NCBI RefSeq assembly: GCF_005222695.1
Contig: NZ_STGG01000042.1
Location: forward strand, 1-64,000
Length of the DNA: 64,000 nt
Direction of reading: 5' to 3'
DNA from: Massilia sp. HP4
Lineage (GTDB): Bacteria; Pseudomonadota; Gammaproteobacteria; Burkholderiales; Burkholderiaceae_D
Position 1 is the stretch's first letter. Every line of letters starts with the position of its first letter. A program made the position numbers and the translations under genes. The notes under the pieces are model-generated. The model was not told where the DNA came from. It did not search any database and saw only the letters and a list, made by a program, of their open reading frames with translations. Shown in pieces: positions 51,748 to 61,180 of this stretch.

Positions 51748-52182
51748 ATGAGTGCCCCGAAACGCCTGCCCTATTATTCCCTCTCGCCCGCCGCCTACCA
51801 GGGCTTCGGCGCCACCAAGAAGGCGCTCGACGGCAGCTCGCTCGGAAAGGAGCTGATCGAACTGGCCTGGCTGCGCATGTCGCAGATGAACGGCTGCGCC
51901 TTCTGCCTGGAGATGCACGCCAAGGCGCTGCGCGCCGACGGCGTGCCTGAAGCGAAGCTCGACACCCTGGCCGGCTGGCGCGTCGCCGACCATTTCAGCG
52001 CGCGCGAACGCGCCGCGCTGGCCTGGACCGAAGCGCTGACCCTGGTCGACCGCACCGGCGCGCCCGATGCCGACTACGAGCCGCTCAAGGAATACTTCAG
52101 CGAGGTCGAGATCTCCGACCTGACCTTCGCCATCGCCCTGATGAGCGCCTTCAACCGCCTCGCGATCGGGATGCGCCAATGA
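51748..52182 (+). CDS. Carboxymuconolactone decarboxylase family, AhpD-like peroxidase protein
   Basis: A 144-residue protein with the redox motif C-x2-C-x3-H (NGCAFCLEMH, near residues 50-59) of AhpD-like alkylhydroperoxidase proteins. It uses a dithiol to reduce peroxides or acts as a thiol carrier. GGAG lies 9 bases before the ATG. It overlaps the azoreductase gene by ATGA, so the two are made together, fitting a response to quinones or peroxides. Confidence 0.9.
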   Translation: MSAPKRLPYYSLSPAAYQGFGATKKALDGSSLGKELIELAWLRMSQMNGCAFCLEMHAKALRADGVPEAKLDTLAGWRVADHFSARERAALAWTEALTLVDRTGAPDADYEPLKEYFSEVEISDLTFAIALMSAFNRLAIGMRQ

Positions 52183-52811
52183 ATATCCTCCATATCGATT
52201 GCAGTCCGCGCATCGAGTCGCACAGCCGCGCGTTATCGGGCGCGATGGTTCAGGAGCTGCTGGCGCGCCATCCCCACGCCACCGTGCTGCGGCGCGACCT
52301 GGGCCTGGAGCCGATTGCTCACCCGGATGGCGCCTACGCCGCCGCGCTGGCCACGCCTGGCGCCATGGCGGCCGGCATTGCCAACGGCGATGTGCAGCTG
52401 TCCGAATGGCTGATCCAGGAAGTCGAGGCGGCCGACGTGCTGGTGATCGGCACGCCGATGAACAACTTCACCCTGCCGTCGGTGTTCAAGGCCTGGATCG
52501 ACCAGCTGCTGCGCGTCGGCCGCAGCATCGGAGTGAGCGCAAGCGGCGAGAAGGTCGGGCTATTGAAGGACAAGCCGGTCTACATCGGCATTGCCTCGGG
52601 CGGCGTGTTCAGCGGAAATCAGGCGCGCCAGCCGGATTTCCTGACGCCCTACCTGACGGCGGCCTTCGGCTGCATCGGTCTGAAGTCGCTCCAGTTCCTT
52701 CCGCTGCAGGCGACGGCCTTCCTCGATCCGGCCCAACTGGAGGCGAACCGCGAGACCATGCTCGCCACGATGGACCTGGCGAAAGTCGCGGAGCTGGCGC
52801 GCGCCGCCTGA
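52179..52811 (+). CDS. azoR: FMN-dependent NADH:quinone oxidoreductase / azoreductase
   Basis: A 210-residue flavodoxin-fold enzyme that reduces quinones and azo dyes by two electrons with NADH. FMN-binding blocks are SPRIESHSRALS near residue 9, PMNNFTLPSVFKAWIDQLL near 90-108 and IASGGVFSG near 140-148. It is the last gene of the operon and is translationally coupled to the AhpD-like gene. Confidence 0.92.
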   Translation: MNILHIDCSPRIESHSRALSGAMVQELLARHPHATVLRRDLGLEPIAHPDGAYAAALATPGAMAAGIANGDVQLSEWLIQEVEAADVLVIGTPMNNFTLPSVFKAWIDQLLRVGRSIGVSASGEKVGLLKDKPVYIGIASGGVFSGNQARQPDFLTPYLTAAFGCIGLKSLQFLPLQATAFLDPAQLEANRETMLATMDLAKVAELARAA

Positions 52812-52819
52812 CCAGTCCA

Positions 52820-52862
52820 CGGTAGCGTTGCCTGCACCCCGCGGTGCCAGGTGGCGCTACCG
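52820..52862. repeat. Hairpin after the azoreductase gene
   Basis: Outer arms CGGTAGCG (52820-52827) and CGCTACCG (52855-52862) are perfect, and inner CCTGCACC/GGTGCCAGG nearly pair, giving a 43-base stem-loop. There is no T-run, so it is a weak terminator or a REP-like element. Confidence 0.45.
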
Positions 52863-52931
52863 CGCGCTTATCGCAAGCCAGGGCGGCCGGCCGCCAGTAA
52901 GATCGGCGCACTTCTTTCAGAGCGTGCCGCC

Positions 52932-55226
52932 ATGTCCACTTTCCCCGTCCTGCCCACGCGCGCCGCGCTGGTGCTTTCCGCCAGCGCCCTGCTGCCCCTG
53001 ATCGCCGTCCCGCACGGAGCGGCCGCCTCGATCCTGCCGGAGGTGCCCGACATCAAGGCCGTCACCGACTACCGGCCCAAGATCCCGCTGCGCGTCTACA
53101 CCGCCGACAAGGTCCTGATCGGCGAGTTCGGCGCCGAGCGGCGCGAATTCGTCCCCATTGCCAAGGTGCCGGCGCTGATGAAGTCGGCCGTGCTGGCGAT
53201 CGAGGACACCCGCTTCTACGAGCACGGCGGCGTGGACTGGATCCGCGCGCTCGGCGCGGCCAAGGCGAATATCGGCGACTTCGGCAGCCAGGGCGCGTCC
53301 ACGATCACGATGCAGGTGGCGCGCAACTTCTTTCTCTCGCGCGACAAGACCCTGCCGAGAAAGCTCACCGAAGTCGCCCTGGCCTACAAGATCGAGAAGG
53401 CGCTCACCAAGGACCAGATCCTCGAGGTCTACCTGAACCAGATCTACCTGGGCCAGCGCGCCTACGGTTTCGCCAGCGCCGCGCGCACCTATTTCGGCAA
53501 GCCGCTGGCCGGGCTCTCCCTGGCCGAGATCGCGATGCTGGCTGGCCTGCCGCAAAACCCTTCCAGCAGCAATCCGGTGTCGAACCCGCAGGCGGCGCGC
53601 AAGCGCCAGCATGTCGTCTTGAGGCGCATGCGCGAGCTGGCGATGATCAGCGAGCCCCAATACCGCCGCGCGCTGGCCGAACCCTTGCAGGTGCGCAGCC
53701 ACGGCGCCAGCTTCAATCCGCGCGCGGCCTGGGTCGCCGAGATCGCGCGCCAGGCCGTCCATGCGCGCCTGGGCCAGGCCGCCTACGAGCGCGGCATCAC
53801 CGTCACCACCACCATCGTCGCGGCCGAGCAGGACGCGGCCCATGAATCGGTGCGCCGCAATGTGCTCGCCTACGACCGCCGCCACGGCTACCGCGGCCCG
53901 GAAACGCGCATCGCCCTGCCGGCCGGCGCTGCAGAACGCGAGGATGCGATCGCAACCGCCCTGCACAAGCGCCCTGCGGTGGACGGCCTGGCGCCGGCGG
54001 TGGTCACCGCGGCGTCCGGCAAACGGGTGCGCGCCCTGCTGGCCAACGGCGAAGAGGTCGAGATCACCGGCCCGGGCCTGGCCTTCGCCGCCGGCGCCCT
54101 GTCGGCCAAGACCAGGCCGGCATTGAAACTGGCGCCCGGCGCCGTGATCCGCGTGACCCGCCCTGCCGGCGGCGCCTGGGCGATCGCCCAACTGCCCGAA
54201 GTCGCCGCGGCCTTCGTCGCACTCGATACCGACACCGGCGCCTACCGCGCCCTGGTCGGCGGCTTCGATTATTCGCTGCACAAGTTCAACCACGTGACCC
54301 AGGCCTGGCGCCAGCCGGGATCGAGCATCAAGCCCTTCGTGTATTCGGCCGGCCTCGAGCGCGGCTTCTTTCCCGGCACGCAGATCCTCGACGAACCGCT
54401 CGACTTCAGCGCCGAGAAGGCCTATGCCAACTGGTCGCCGCGCAATGACGACAATGTGTTCGAGGGCCCGGTCACGGTGCGCCACGCGCTCTCGCGCTCA
54501 CGCAATGTGCCCACGGTGCGCATGCTGCGCGCGCTGGACGTCGACTATGCCCGCGAGCACCTGGCCCGTTTCGGCTTCAACGCCGCGCGCCAGCCGCGCA
54601 ACCTCACGCTCGGCCTGGGCACCGGCGCCGTCACGCCGCTCCAGATGGCCGGCGCCTATGCGGTGCTGGCTAATGGCGGCTATCGGGTCGAGCCATGGCT
54701 GATCGCGCGCATCGAGGATGGCGACGGCAAGGTGCTCCACGAGCAGTTGGCGCCGCAGCCACGGCAAGAAGCCGCACGCGTGCTGGACGAGCGCAACGCC
54801 TTCATCGTCGACAGCATGCTGCGCGACGTCACCCGCGTCGGTACCGCGACGGCGGCCTCGCGCCAGTTGCAGCGGCAAGACCTGGCGGGCAAGACCGGCA
54901 CCACCAGCAACGCGGTCGACGGCTGGTTCGCCGGCTACGGCGGCCAGGTGGCGGCGGTGGCCTGGATGGGTTACGACGAACCGCGCTCGCTGGGCGGGCG
55001 CGAATTCGGCTCCACGCTGGCGCTGCCGATGTGGGTCGATTTCATGCGCGTCGCATTGGCGAAGACGCCGCAGCACGAGCCGCTGCCGCCCGAGGGCGTG
55101 GCGCGCGCGGGCGGCGACTGGGTATATGCCGAGTATGCGGAGCAAGAGCGCGCGCCCGAGCCAGTCGACGGCCTCGAGACGCTGATAGGGACGCTTTCAG
55201 CGGATGACGAGAGGATGTTGCCTTGA
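52932..55226 (+). CDS. Penicillin-binding protein 1A (class A, bifunctional)
   Basis: A 764-residue peptidoglycan synthase. The N-terminal signal/anchor is at about 11-33, the glycosyltransferase domain at 65-240 with catalytic E91 (EDTRFYEH) and the GQGASTITMQ-like motif, and the transpeptidase domain at 430-720 with S464-x-x-K467 (SSIK), SRN near 519 and KTGTT from K654. It joins lipid II into glycan chains and cross-links them in the periplasm. It starts at 52932; the extension to 52851 lacks a ribosome site. Its stop abuts the stop of the convergent metallophosphoesterase with no gap. Confidence 0.92.
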   Translation: MSTFPVLPTRAALVLSASALLPLIAVPHGAAASILPEVPDIKAVTDYRPKIPLRVYTADKVLIGEFGAERREFVPIAKVPALMKSAVLAIEDTRFYEHGGVDWIRALGAAKANIGDFGSQGASTITMQVARNFFLSRDKTLPRKLTEVALAYKIEKALTKDQILEVYLNQIYLGQRAYGFASAARTYFGKPLAGLSLAEIAMLAGLPQNPSSSNPVSNPQAARKRQHVVLRRMRELAMISEPQYRRALAEPLQVRSHGASFNPRAAWVAEIARQAVHARLGQAAYERGITVTTTIVAAEQDAAHESVRRNVLAYDRRHGYRGPETRIALPAGAAEREDAIATALHKRPAVDGLAPAVVTAASGKRVRALLANGEEVEITGPGLAFAAGALSAKTRPALKLAPGAVIRVTRPAGGAWAIAQLPEVAAAFVALDTDTGAYRALVGGFDYSLHKFNHVTQAWRQPGSSIKPFVYSAGLERGFFPGTQILDEPLDFSAEKAYANWSPRNDDNVFEGPVTVRHALSRSRNVPTVRMLRALDVDYAREHLARFGFNAARQPRNLTLGLGTGAVTPLQMAGAYAVLANGGYRVEPWLIARIEDGDGKVLHEQLAPQPRQEAARVLDERNAFIVDSMLRDVTRVGTATAASRQLQRQDLAGKTGTTSNAVDGWFAGYGGQVAAVAWMGYDEPRSLGGREFGSTLALPMWVDFMRVALAKTPQHEPLPPEGVARAGGDWVYAEYAEQERAPEPVDGLETLIGTLSADDERMLP

Positions 55227-56060
55227 TCAGAGCTCGATCAGCAAGTCCTGGCGGAAGCCTTCCTGCTCGCCCTTGCTCAGGTAGCCGAGCGGGTTGGCCA
55301 CCACCCGGCACGACCAGGACAAGGGGCCGTCGCGGCCCTCGACCAGATAGTCGTTCATGCAGTGCAGGTGGCCGTGCATCCATAGCTGGGCACTCTTGAA
55401 CATGTCGTCGAGCGTGTTGCAAAAGCCCGCCGTGCCGGGCGTGAGGCCGTAGCGCGGGTCGGCGCTCATCAGGCTCGGCGCAAAATGGGTGACCACGGCC
55501 GTCTTGCCCTCGAATGGCGTGGCCAGCGCCGCGCGCAACCAGGCCTGGCAATCGAGCGACATGGCGCGGATGCCTTCGGCCAGCACTTGCTCGCCATCCT
55601 TCAGCGTCGTGTTCTTGCTGAGGTAGTAGTTCGCCGCGCGGAAGGCCTTGTTACGTTGCTGCAGCTGCTTGGCCAGGTCGGTGTCGCGCAGCGCCAGCGC
55701 ATCGAAGTCGCTCCACAAGGTGGTGCCGATGAAACGCACGTCGCCGATGGTGACGATCTCGCGGTCGAGCCACGTGATGCCCAGGCGCTCGCAGGTCGCG
55801 CGCAGCCGCGCATGGGTAGCGTCGTAGTCGAGCGAATCGAATTCGTGGTTGCCGGGGATGAACAGCACCTGCTTGCCGGCCAGCGCCGGCAGCGCGGTCG
55901 AAAAGCGCTCGAGCCCGAAGTCTTGCGTTTCCAGGCGCGAGCCGGCCTGGTAGGAGCCGATGTCGCCGGCCAGCACCACCACGTCGGCGCCAGGCAGGAT
56001 GTGCGGCTGGAAGCCGGGATAGCGTTCGAGGTGGAGGTCGGAGAAAAGCTGTATGCGCAT
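55227..56060 (-). CDS. Metallophosphoesterase
   Basis: A 277-residue calcineurin-like phosphoesterase: D8-x-H10 (SDLHLE), GDIG near residue 33, GNHEFD near 72-77 and histidines in THFAPSLMS and MHGHLHCMNDY complete the two-metal centre. The substrate cannot be told. It is adjacent to the PBP1A gene tail to tail, and 81 bases from the TonB receptor stop upstream on the same strand. Confidence 0.9.
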   Translation of the reverse strand: MRIQLFSDLHLERYPGFQPHILPGADVVVLAGDIGSYQAGSRLETQDFGLERFSTALPALAGKQVLFIPGNHEFDSLDYDATHARLRATCERLGITWLDREIVTIGDVRFIGTTLWSDFDALALRDTDLAKQLQQRNKAFRAANYYLSKNTTLKDGEQVLAEGIRAMSLDCQAWLRAALATPFEGKTAVVTHFAPSLMSADPRYGLTPGTAGFCNTLDDMFKSAQLWMHGHLHCMNDYLVEGRDGPLSWSCRVVANPLGYLSKGEQEGFRQDLLIEL

Positions 56061-56100
56061 GGGCGCCGAGTATAGCGCAAGCGCCGCCCGGCTTCAGGCA

Positions 56101-56126
56101 CGCGGGACGCACATGAGCGTCCCGCG
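56101..56126. terminator. Perfect hairpin after the TonB receptor gene
   Basis: A 10-bp perfect stem CGCGGGACGC/GCGTCCCGCG with a 6-base loop lies 16-41 bases after the receptor stop on the minus strand. There is no T-run after it, so termination may be incomplete; it is a transcript-end or stability hairpin. Confidence 0.45.
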
Positions 56127-56141
56127 CGATCCGCTTTCTGC

Positions 56142-58427
56142 CTAGAAGCGGATATTCGCCGTCAGGCTGGCCGAGCGCGGCGTGCCCGGGGTGTAGCGGT
56201 AGCCGCTCTTGTTGATGGCGGCGACATACTTCTCGTCGCCGATGTTGTACACGTTCAGGCGCACGTCTACGTTCTTGTTGACCTTGTAGCCGACCATGGC
56301 GTCGAACACCCAGTACGACTCGGTATAGGCCGGGGTGCCGATCGCGCCGTCGGTGCCGCGCGCGAGCTTGTCGGAAAAGCGCGCTCCGCCGCCGATGCGC
56401 AGGCCCCACGGCAGGTCGTACGAGGTCCAGGCGGTGAACGACTGCTTCGGCGTGTAGGTCAGGCTGTTCTCGCCGGCGGCGGTCACGTTGCGGCCGCGCT
56501 CGACGCTGGTGTCCATGTACAGGTAGCCGGCGCTCAGGAGCCAGTGCGGGGCCAGCTCGCCGGTCGCGCCCAGTTCCACGCCCTGCACCCGCTTCTCGCC
56601 GGTCTGGTACCACTGCTGGTCGGCCGGATCCTGCTCGACCTCGTTCTCGACCTCGGTGCGGAACAGCGCCGCCGACAGCGACAGCTTCGATTTGAGCAAG
56701 TCCAGCTTGCCGCCGACCTCGGTGGTGACGGTCTTCTGCGGCTCGTAGATCGGGTTCTGGGCGCTGTTGGCGCTGCCCGAGACGGTGAAGCTGCCGCCCG
56801 GCGGCTGCTTGGAGCTGGCCACCATCGCGTACACGCTGCTGTTGGCGGTCGGCTTGTACAGCGCCGACAGCTTGCCGTTGACCAGGTTGTCGCCGACCTT
56901 GAAGCGGGTCGAGGTCAGCACATTATTGGTCAGCGCCACCACCGAATAGTCGCCGCGGAAGTGGTCGAGGCGCACGCCGCCGTTGAAGATCCAGCGCTCG
57001 CCGAGCTTGACGGTGTCGAACAGGTACAGGCTCTGGGTGTCGATCTCGCCCTCGTTGTAGGCGCCGGTGCGGCGCACGTCGACCGGCGTGGTCGGCGCCT
57101 GGTTCGGGTCGGGACGATAGATGTTCGCGACCGGCAGCGTGCCCAGGCCGGTCAGGCCCCAGGTGGTCTGGCGCTCGCTGCTCACTTCCAGGCCGGTCAC
57201 CAGGGTGTGCGACACGGCGCCGGTAGTGAACTGCGAGGTCAGGGTCGTGACGTTGGTGAGGATCTTGTTTTCCTGGTCCTTGCCGGTGCGGATGCTGCGC
57301 GCCAGGGTCCAGGTATTCGGATCGCCCTGCACCGGCGTGGCCAGGTTGGCGGCGCTGGTGAGAAAGGCCGTCAGCAGGTAATCCTGGCTGGTCTTGCCGT
57401 ATCGGCTCGTATTCTGCAGCTTCATGGTCGGCGAGAAGTCGTGCTCGACGCGCACGGTCGCCATATCGGCTTTCACGTCGTCGTAGTCGTCGGTCGAGCC
57501 ATAGAAATTCTTCGGATCGACCTTGGGCGCGTCGGCGATCCATGGCCGGGCGCGGTCCGGGCTGGTGTAGCCCGGCAGGCCGATCACGAACACGCCGCCG
57601 TCGGGGATGTTGTTCTGGTCGACGTGCAGGTAGTCCAGGTGCACGCGGGTCGCGCCGTTCAGGCCGAAGCCGATGCTCGGCGCCACGGCCCAGCGCTTGT
57701 TCTCGACCACGTCGCGCGCGGCGCTGCCCGAATCCTGGGCCAGCACGTTCAGGCGCACGGCGATCCCACGCTCGGCGTCGAGCACCCGGTTGACGTCGGC
57801 GGTGATGCGTTGCTGGTCGCCGCTGCCGCCGGTGATCGAGGTCGTGACCAGGTCGGTCAGGTTGGCCTTCTTGGTCACCAGGTTGACCGACCCGGTCGGC
57901 GCGCTGCGGCCGTTGTCGGTGCCGGCCGGGCCTTTCAGCACGTCGATCTGCTCCAGGTTGAACACATCGCGCGAGATCGTGCCGATGTCGCGCACGCCGT
58001 CGACGTAGATGCTGTTGGACGTGTCGAAGCCGCGCATGAAGATCGCGTCGCCGGTCGTCGTGTTGCCGTTCTCGCCGAGGAAGAAGGCGCCCACGCCAGG
58101 GGTGTTGCGCAGCGCCTCGGTCAGGGTCAGGGCGCCCTGCTGCTCGAACAGCTCCTTCTTGATCACCTGCACCGTCTGCGCGGTGTCGACCAGGCGCTCG
58201 GTGTACTTGGGCGACGACGCGTTTTCGGCGCGGAACGGATTCTCGTAGCTGCCGACGATTTCGACGGTCGACTGCGGGGCCACGGTGGCCGTCGGGGCAT
58301 TGACCGCATTGGTGGCTGGCGCGTCGTCGGCCGCGTGGGCGCCGAGCGGGAGCAGGACGGCGGCCAGCGCGGTGCCGGCGACCTGGCTGCGGGTGGATGG
58401 GTGCTTGCGGCTCTTGATAGCTTTCAT
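56142..58427 (-). CDS. TonB-dependent catecholate siderophore receptor
   Basis: A 761-residue outer-membrane receptor. The signal peptide is residues 1-33 (ending AHAAD), the plug domain about 70-185 (RLVDTAQTVQVIKKELFEQQ region with TEALRNTPGVGAF) and the 22-strand barrel the rest, ending in F (LTANIRF). TonB-box-like residues lie after the signal. It takes up ferric siderophores, most similar to Fiu/CirA-type catecholate receptors. A Fur-type box and a promoter are directly upstream. No siderophore synthesis genes are near, so it may use foreign siderophores. Confidence 0.92.
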   Translation of the reverse strand: MKAIKSRKHPSTRSQVAGTALAAVLLPLGAHAADDAPATNAVNAPTATVAPQSTVEIVGSYENPFRAENASSPKYTERLVDTAQTVQVIKKELFEQQGALTLTEALRNTPGVGAFFLGENGNTTTGDAIFMRGFDTSNSIYVDGVRDIGTISRDVFNLEQIDVLKGPAGTDNGRSAPTGSVNLVTKKANLTDLVTTSITGGSGDQQRITADVNRVLDAERGIAVRLNVLAQDSGSAARDVVENKRWAVAPSIGFGLNGATRVHLDYLHVDQNNIPDGGVFVIGLPGYTSPDRARPWIADAPKVDPKNFYGSTDDYDDVKADMATVRVEHDFSPTMKLQNTSRYGKTSQDYLLTAFLTSAANLATPVQGDPNTWTLARSIRTGKDQENKILTNVTTLTSQFTTGAVSHTLVTGLEVSSERQTTWGLTGLGTLPVANIYRPDPNQAPTTPVDVRRTGAYNEGEIDTQSLYLFDTVKLGERWIFNGGVRLDHFRGDYSVVALTNNVLTSTRFKVGDNLVNGKLSALYKPTANSSVYAMVASSKQPPGGSFTVSGSANSAQNPIYEPQKTVTTEVGGKLDLLKSKLSLSAALFRTEVENEVEQDPADQQWYQTGEKRVQGVELGATGELAPHWLLSAGYLYMDTSVERGRNVTAAGENSLTYTPKQSFTAWTSYDLPWGLRIGGGARFSDKLARGTDGAIGTPAYTESYWVFDAMVGYKVNKNVDVRLNVYNIGDEKYVAAINKSGYRYTPGTPRSASLTANIRF

Positions 58428-58481
58428 GGCGAGTGTGTCTCTTTCAGATGAGTAGTGCGTAACAGTGCAAGTAAAACAATG

Positions 58482-58510
58482 ATTCTACCGAGAACGTCAA
58501 TACATGTAAA
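58482..58510 (-). promoter_or_regulatory. Sigma-70 promoter of the siderophore receptor
   Basis: On the minus strand TTTACA (58505-58510) and TAGAAT (58482-58487) are each 5 of 6 to consensus with an ideal 17-base spacer, about 55 bases upstream of the ATG at 58427. The Fur box abuts the -35. Confidence 0.6.
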
Positions 58511-58525
58511 CGATAATCATTATCA
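58511..58525 (-). promoter_or_regulatory. Fur box of the siderophore receptor
   Basis: CGATAATCATTATCA matches 14 of 15 positions of the 7-1-7 Fur consensus TGATAAT-N-ATTATCA. It directly abuts the -35 of the receptor promoter, so Fur-Fe2+ should repress the gene in iron-rich cells. Confidence 0.8.
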
Positions 58526-58587
58526 TTCGCGTTCGCACAACACTTCCGATCCACTTCGTATCTGGCGTTTGCGGGTAGCGAAAGCAA

Positions 58588-58618
58588 ACGTCCCCGCTCT
58601 CGGCGGGGACGTTTTTCG
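58588..58618. terminator. Bidirectional Rho-independent terminator
   Basis: A perfect 12-bp stem (58588-58599 with 58605-58616), loop TCTCG, GC-rich inside and flanked by A on the left and TTTTT on the right, terminates in both directions. On the minus strand it lies 45-73 bases after the DUF885 stop and protects the siderophore promoter from read-through. Confidence 0.8.
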
Positions 58619-58660
58619 CTCATTCGGCGCAGGCGGCGGTTCACCGCCTGCTGGCGGACC

Positions 58661-60493
58661 TTACGCTTTCTTTTGCTGCGCGATCCAGTTATCGACCAGC
58701 TCGCCCAGCACGTCGAGCGGCACCGAGCCGGCGCCCAGCACCATGTCGTGGAAAGCCGGCAGTGAGTACTTGTCGCCCAGTTCCTGCTGCGCTTTCTGGC
58801 GCAGTTCGAGGATGCGCAACATGCCGATCATGTAGGCGTTGGCCTGGCCCGGCCACACGACGTAGCGCTCGGTTTCCTGGGCGCCGATGCCGTAGTCGAT
58901 CGCCTGCTGGCGGGTCCAGCCCTTGGTGTGCAAGCCGGTGTCGACCACCAGGCGGCGGGCGCGGAACAGTTCCGAACCCAGGGCGCCCAGGAGGCCGGGC
59001 ACATCGCCCTCGTACCAGCCCTGCTCGACCGCCAGGCGCTCGGTGTACAGCGCCCAGCCTTCCGAGTGCGCGCTGCCGCCGCTGAAGATGCGCTGGCTGC
59101 GGAACTTCGGCAGGTCGCTCATCTCCTGCTGGATCGCGAGCTGGAAGTGGTGGCCCGGCACGGCTTCATGGTAGGCCAGGCTGCGCATGCGGACCATGCT
59201 GAAGGTCGGGCCGCGCAGCGGCACCCAGAAGATGCCCGGACGGCTGCCGTCCGGCGCCGGCAAGGTGTAGTGGGCGGCCGCCGACGGCTCGGTCAGCGGC
59301 GGCACGCGGCGCACGTCGACCGGCGCGCGCGGCTTCAGGTTGAACAGCGTGCTGCTCCTGCGCTCGGCGTCGCGCACCATCTCGTTGTAGCTGGCGATGA
59401 TGGCGGGCCTCGGATCGCCTTCGCCCTTCGGCTGGAAGCGCGCGTCGAGCTGCTGCATGCGGGCCTCGATGCCGCCCTCGACCAGGCCGAGCGAGCGCAG
59501 GTGCTTGTCCATCTCGGCTTCGATGCGCGCCACTTCGCGCAGGCCGATCTGGTGAATCTCCTCGGCGCTCAGCTGGGTGCTGGTGAAGTTCTCGATCGCG
59601 CGCTTGTAGGCGGCGGCGCCGTTCGGCAGGCGCGAGATGCCCGCCACGTCGCCGGTCTTCGGGTGGATCTCGGCCATGAAGGCCTGCACGCGGGTGTACG
59701 CAGGACGGATCTTCTGCTCGACGATGCCGGTCGCACGCGCGATGGCGGCGCTGCGCGCCTCGGGCGACAGGTCCTTGATCTCGGCAGTGCGCTGGGCCAG
59801 CGTGGTCACCAGCACGTTCTCACTGGCGGCCGGTTTCAGGAAGTGCTCGACCTGGAACTGGGCGCGCTCGAGGATGAAGCGCGGCGGGATCAGCTGCTTG
59901 CCTGCTGCGCCCCTGGCGCGCGCCAGCGCTTCATCGAGGCGCACGCCAACCTGGTCCAGGCGGGCCAGGTAGCTGTCCACGTCGGCCGCGCTGCGCAGCG
60001 GATGGGTGTTGGTCATGAAGTTGACCAGGCTGATCTGCGGTCCGCTGAACTGCGAGAACACGAAGGCGTGGTCCTCGAACGGCTCGTTGGCGATCACGTT
60101 CTGCAGCGACCAGCGCATCACGGCGGCCGAGATCTTCTGGGTCTCGTTCAGGGGCTGCGCCTTGAAACCGTCGAGGCGCTTGATGCCCTCACGCGCGAGA
60201 TCGACCGACTTCTTGCGGTGCGCCGCGGTCAGCGGGGTCAGTTCGCGGTCCAGCCTGGCCTGCTCGGCGCCGCCGAAGTACTGGGTCGAGGTCGCCAGCT
60301 GCGGGCTCTGGCGCACCCAGTCCTCGGCAAACTTGTCGCTCCAGGCGTCGAACGCCTTGTACGGGGCGGCGGTAGCGGCCTGGCTGGCGGCGGCTGGAGC
60401 GGCAGCGGCTGGCAGCGACACGCCGGCGAGCATGGCGGGAATGAACAGGGCGGCGATGGTGGCGCGCAGGCTGCGCTGGCGGGTCGATGGCAT
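58661..60493 (-). CDS. DUF885-family metallopeptidase-like exported protein
   Basis: A 610-residue protein with a signal peptide (residues 1-31, ending LPAAAAP) and the DUF885 core. The zinc motif is HEAVPGHH (HExxxGHH), in AYHEAVPGHHFQLAI near residue 458, with a downstream Glu in GGSAHSEGWALYTERLA near 490. It is probably a periplasmic or exported M32-like carboxypeptidase; substrate unknown. The start at 60493 is used because GGAAG lies 9 bases upstream; the ATG at 60535 has none. Confidence 0.88.
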   Translation of the reverse strand: MPSTRQRSLRATIAALFIPAMLAGVSLPAAAAPAAASQAATAAPYKAFDAWSDKFAEDWVRQSPQLATSTQYFGGAEQARLDRELTPLTAAHRKKSVDLAREGIKRLDGFKAQPLNETQKISAAVMRWSLQNVIANEPFEDHAFVFSQFSGPQISLVNFMTNTHPLRSAADVDSYLARLDQVGVRLDEALARARGAAGKQLIPPRFILERAQFQVEHFLKPAASENVLVTTLAQRTAEIKDLSPEARSAAIARATGIVEQKIRPAYTRVQAFMAEIHPKTGDVAGISRLPNGAAAYKRAIENFTSTQLSAEEIHQIGLREVARIEAEMDKHLRSLGLVEGGIEARMQQLDARFQPKGEGDPRPAIIASYNEMVRDAERRSSTLFNLKPRAPVDVRRVPPLTEPSAAAHYTLPAPDGSRPGIFWVPLRGPTFSMVRMRSLAYHEAVPGHHFQLAIQQEMSDLPKFRSQRIFSGGSAHSEGWALYTERLAVEQGWYEGDVPGLLGALGSELFRARRLVVDTGLHTKGWTRQQAIDYGIGAQETERYVVWPGQANAYMIGMLRILELRQKAQQELGDKYSLPAFHDMVLGAGSVPLDVLGELVDNWIAQQKKA

Positions 60494-60686
60494 CTTGGGT
60501 GTCTTCCTTGTGGTTGATGAACTGCGGCGGCGCATCTCGTGGATGGTCTCTTGCCGTCGAAGAATCTAACATGGAAGTAAACAGATCGACAACGCCGGTG
60601 TTGTCGGGCCGCGTACGTACGGCGTCCATTCCAGCGGCGCGATGGCCGTGCTGATGCGCAAGGACTGATGCGAGAGCGCCCCGGCG

Positions 60687-61064
60687 TCAGCCAGGCGGAC
60701 GATCGGCGTACCCGCGCGCGGCGGCGATCATCCGGTCCTTGAGCTCGACCTCGCCGCAGTAGTACAGCACTGCCGCACCCAGGCAGGCCAGCACCTTCCA
60801 TCCCAGCAGCAGGCTGCCGATGCAGGCCAGCGCCGCCCCAAGGGCGAGCCGGAGCGCGAAGGTGCGGCGCGCCATGCCGAACACCAGGCGGCTGTGCGGC
60901 CGCTGGTGGAAGAACACCACGAACAGCAGCCAGTAGGGGATCGCATAGACGAAGTACAGCAGCGCGCCGATGCCGAGCGCGAAGCCGACGAAGGGCACGC
61001 GGAACGCCAGCATCCCGACGCCCCCGAGCGCCAGCCAGTACAACAGCAGGTTCCGGTACCGCAC
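60687..61064 (-). CDS. Small membrane protein of unknown function (125 aa)
   Basis: A 125-residue protein with about four membrane helices (residues 4-22, 26-51, 71-88, 92-108) and a C-terminal cytosolic tail ELKDRMIAAARGYADRPPG. A conserved-looking FHQRPHSRLVFGMARRTF loop joins helices 2 and 3. No family recognised. It is divergent from the BASS-type transporter gene at 61181. The 60536-60686 gap holds no gene that I can support. Confidence 0.65.
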   Translation of the reverse strand: MRYRNLLLYWLALGGVGMLAFRVPFVGFALGIGALLYFVYAIPYWLLFVVFFHQRPHSRLVFGMARRTFALRLALGAALACIGSLLLGWKVLACLGAAVLYYCGEVELKDRMIAAARGYADRPPG

Positions 61065-61180
61065 TTCCCCTCCCGATGAATCACGTTGGACGGCATCTTA
61101 CAGCACCGCCGCCAATGGGAAGGATGCGCGCTCCGTATAATGCCGGAGCCAACCTTCATGAACGAAAGCGATCACGCCGC

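Noticed and set aside
56544..58451. 635-codon open frame antisense to the TonB receptor
   Set aside because: Same shadow effect; the minus-strand frame has signal, plug, barrel, promoter and Fur box.
58928..60517. 529-codon open frame antisense to DUF885
   Set aside because: Shadow of a well-supported gene; no ribosome site or domain.
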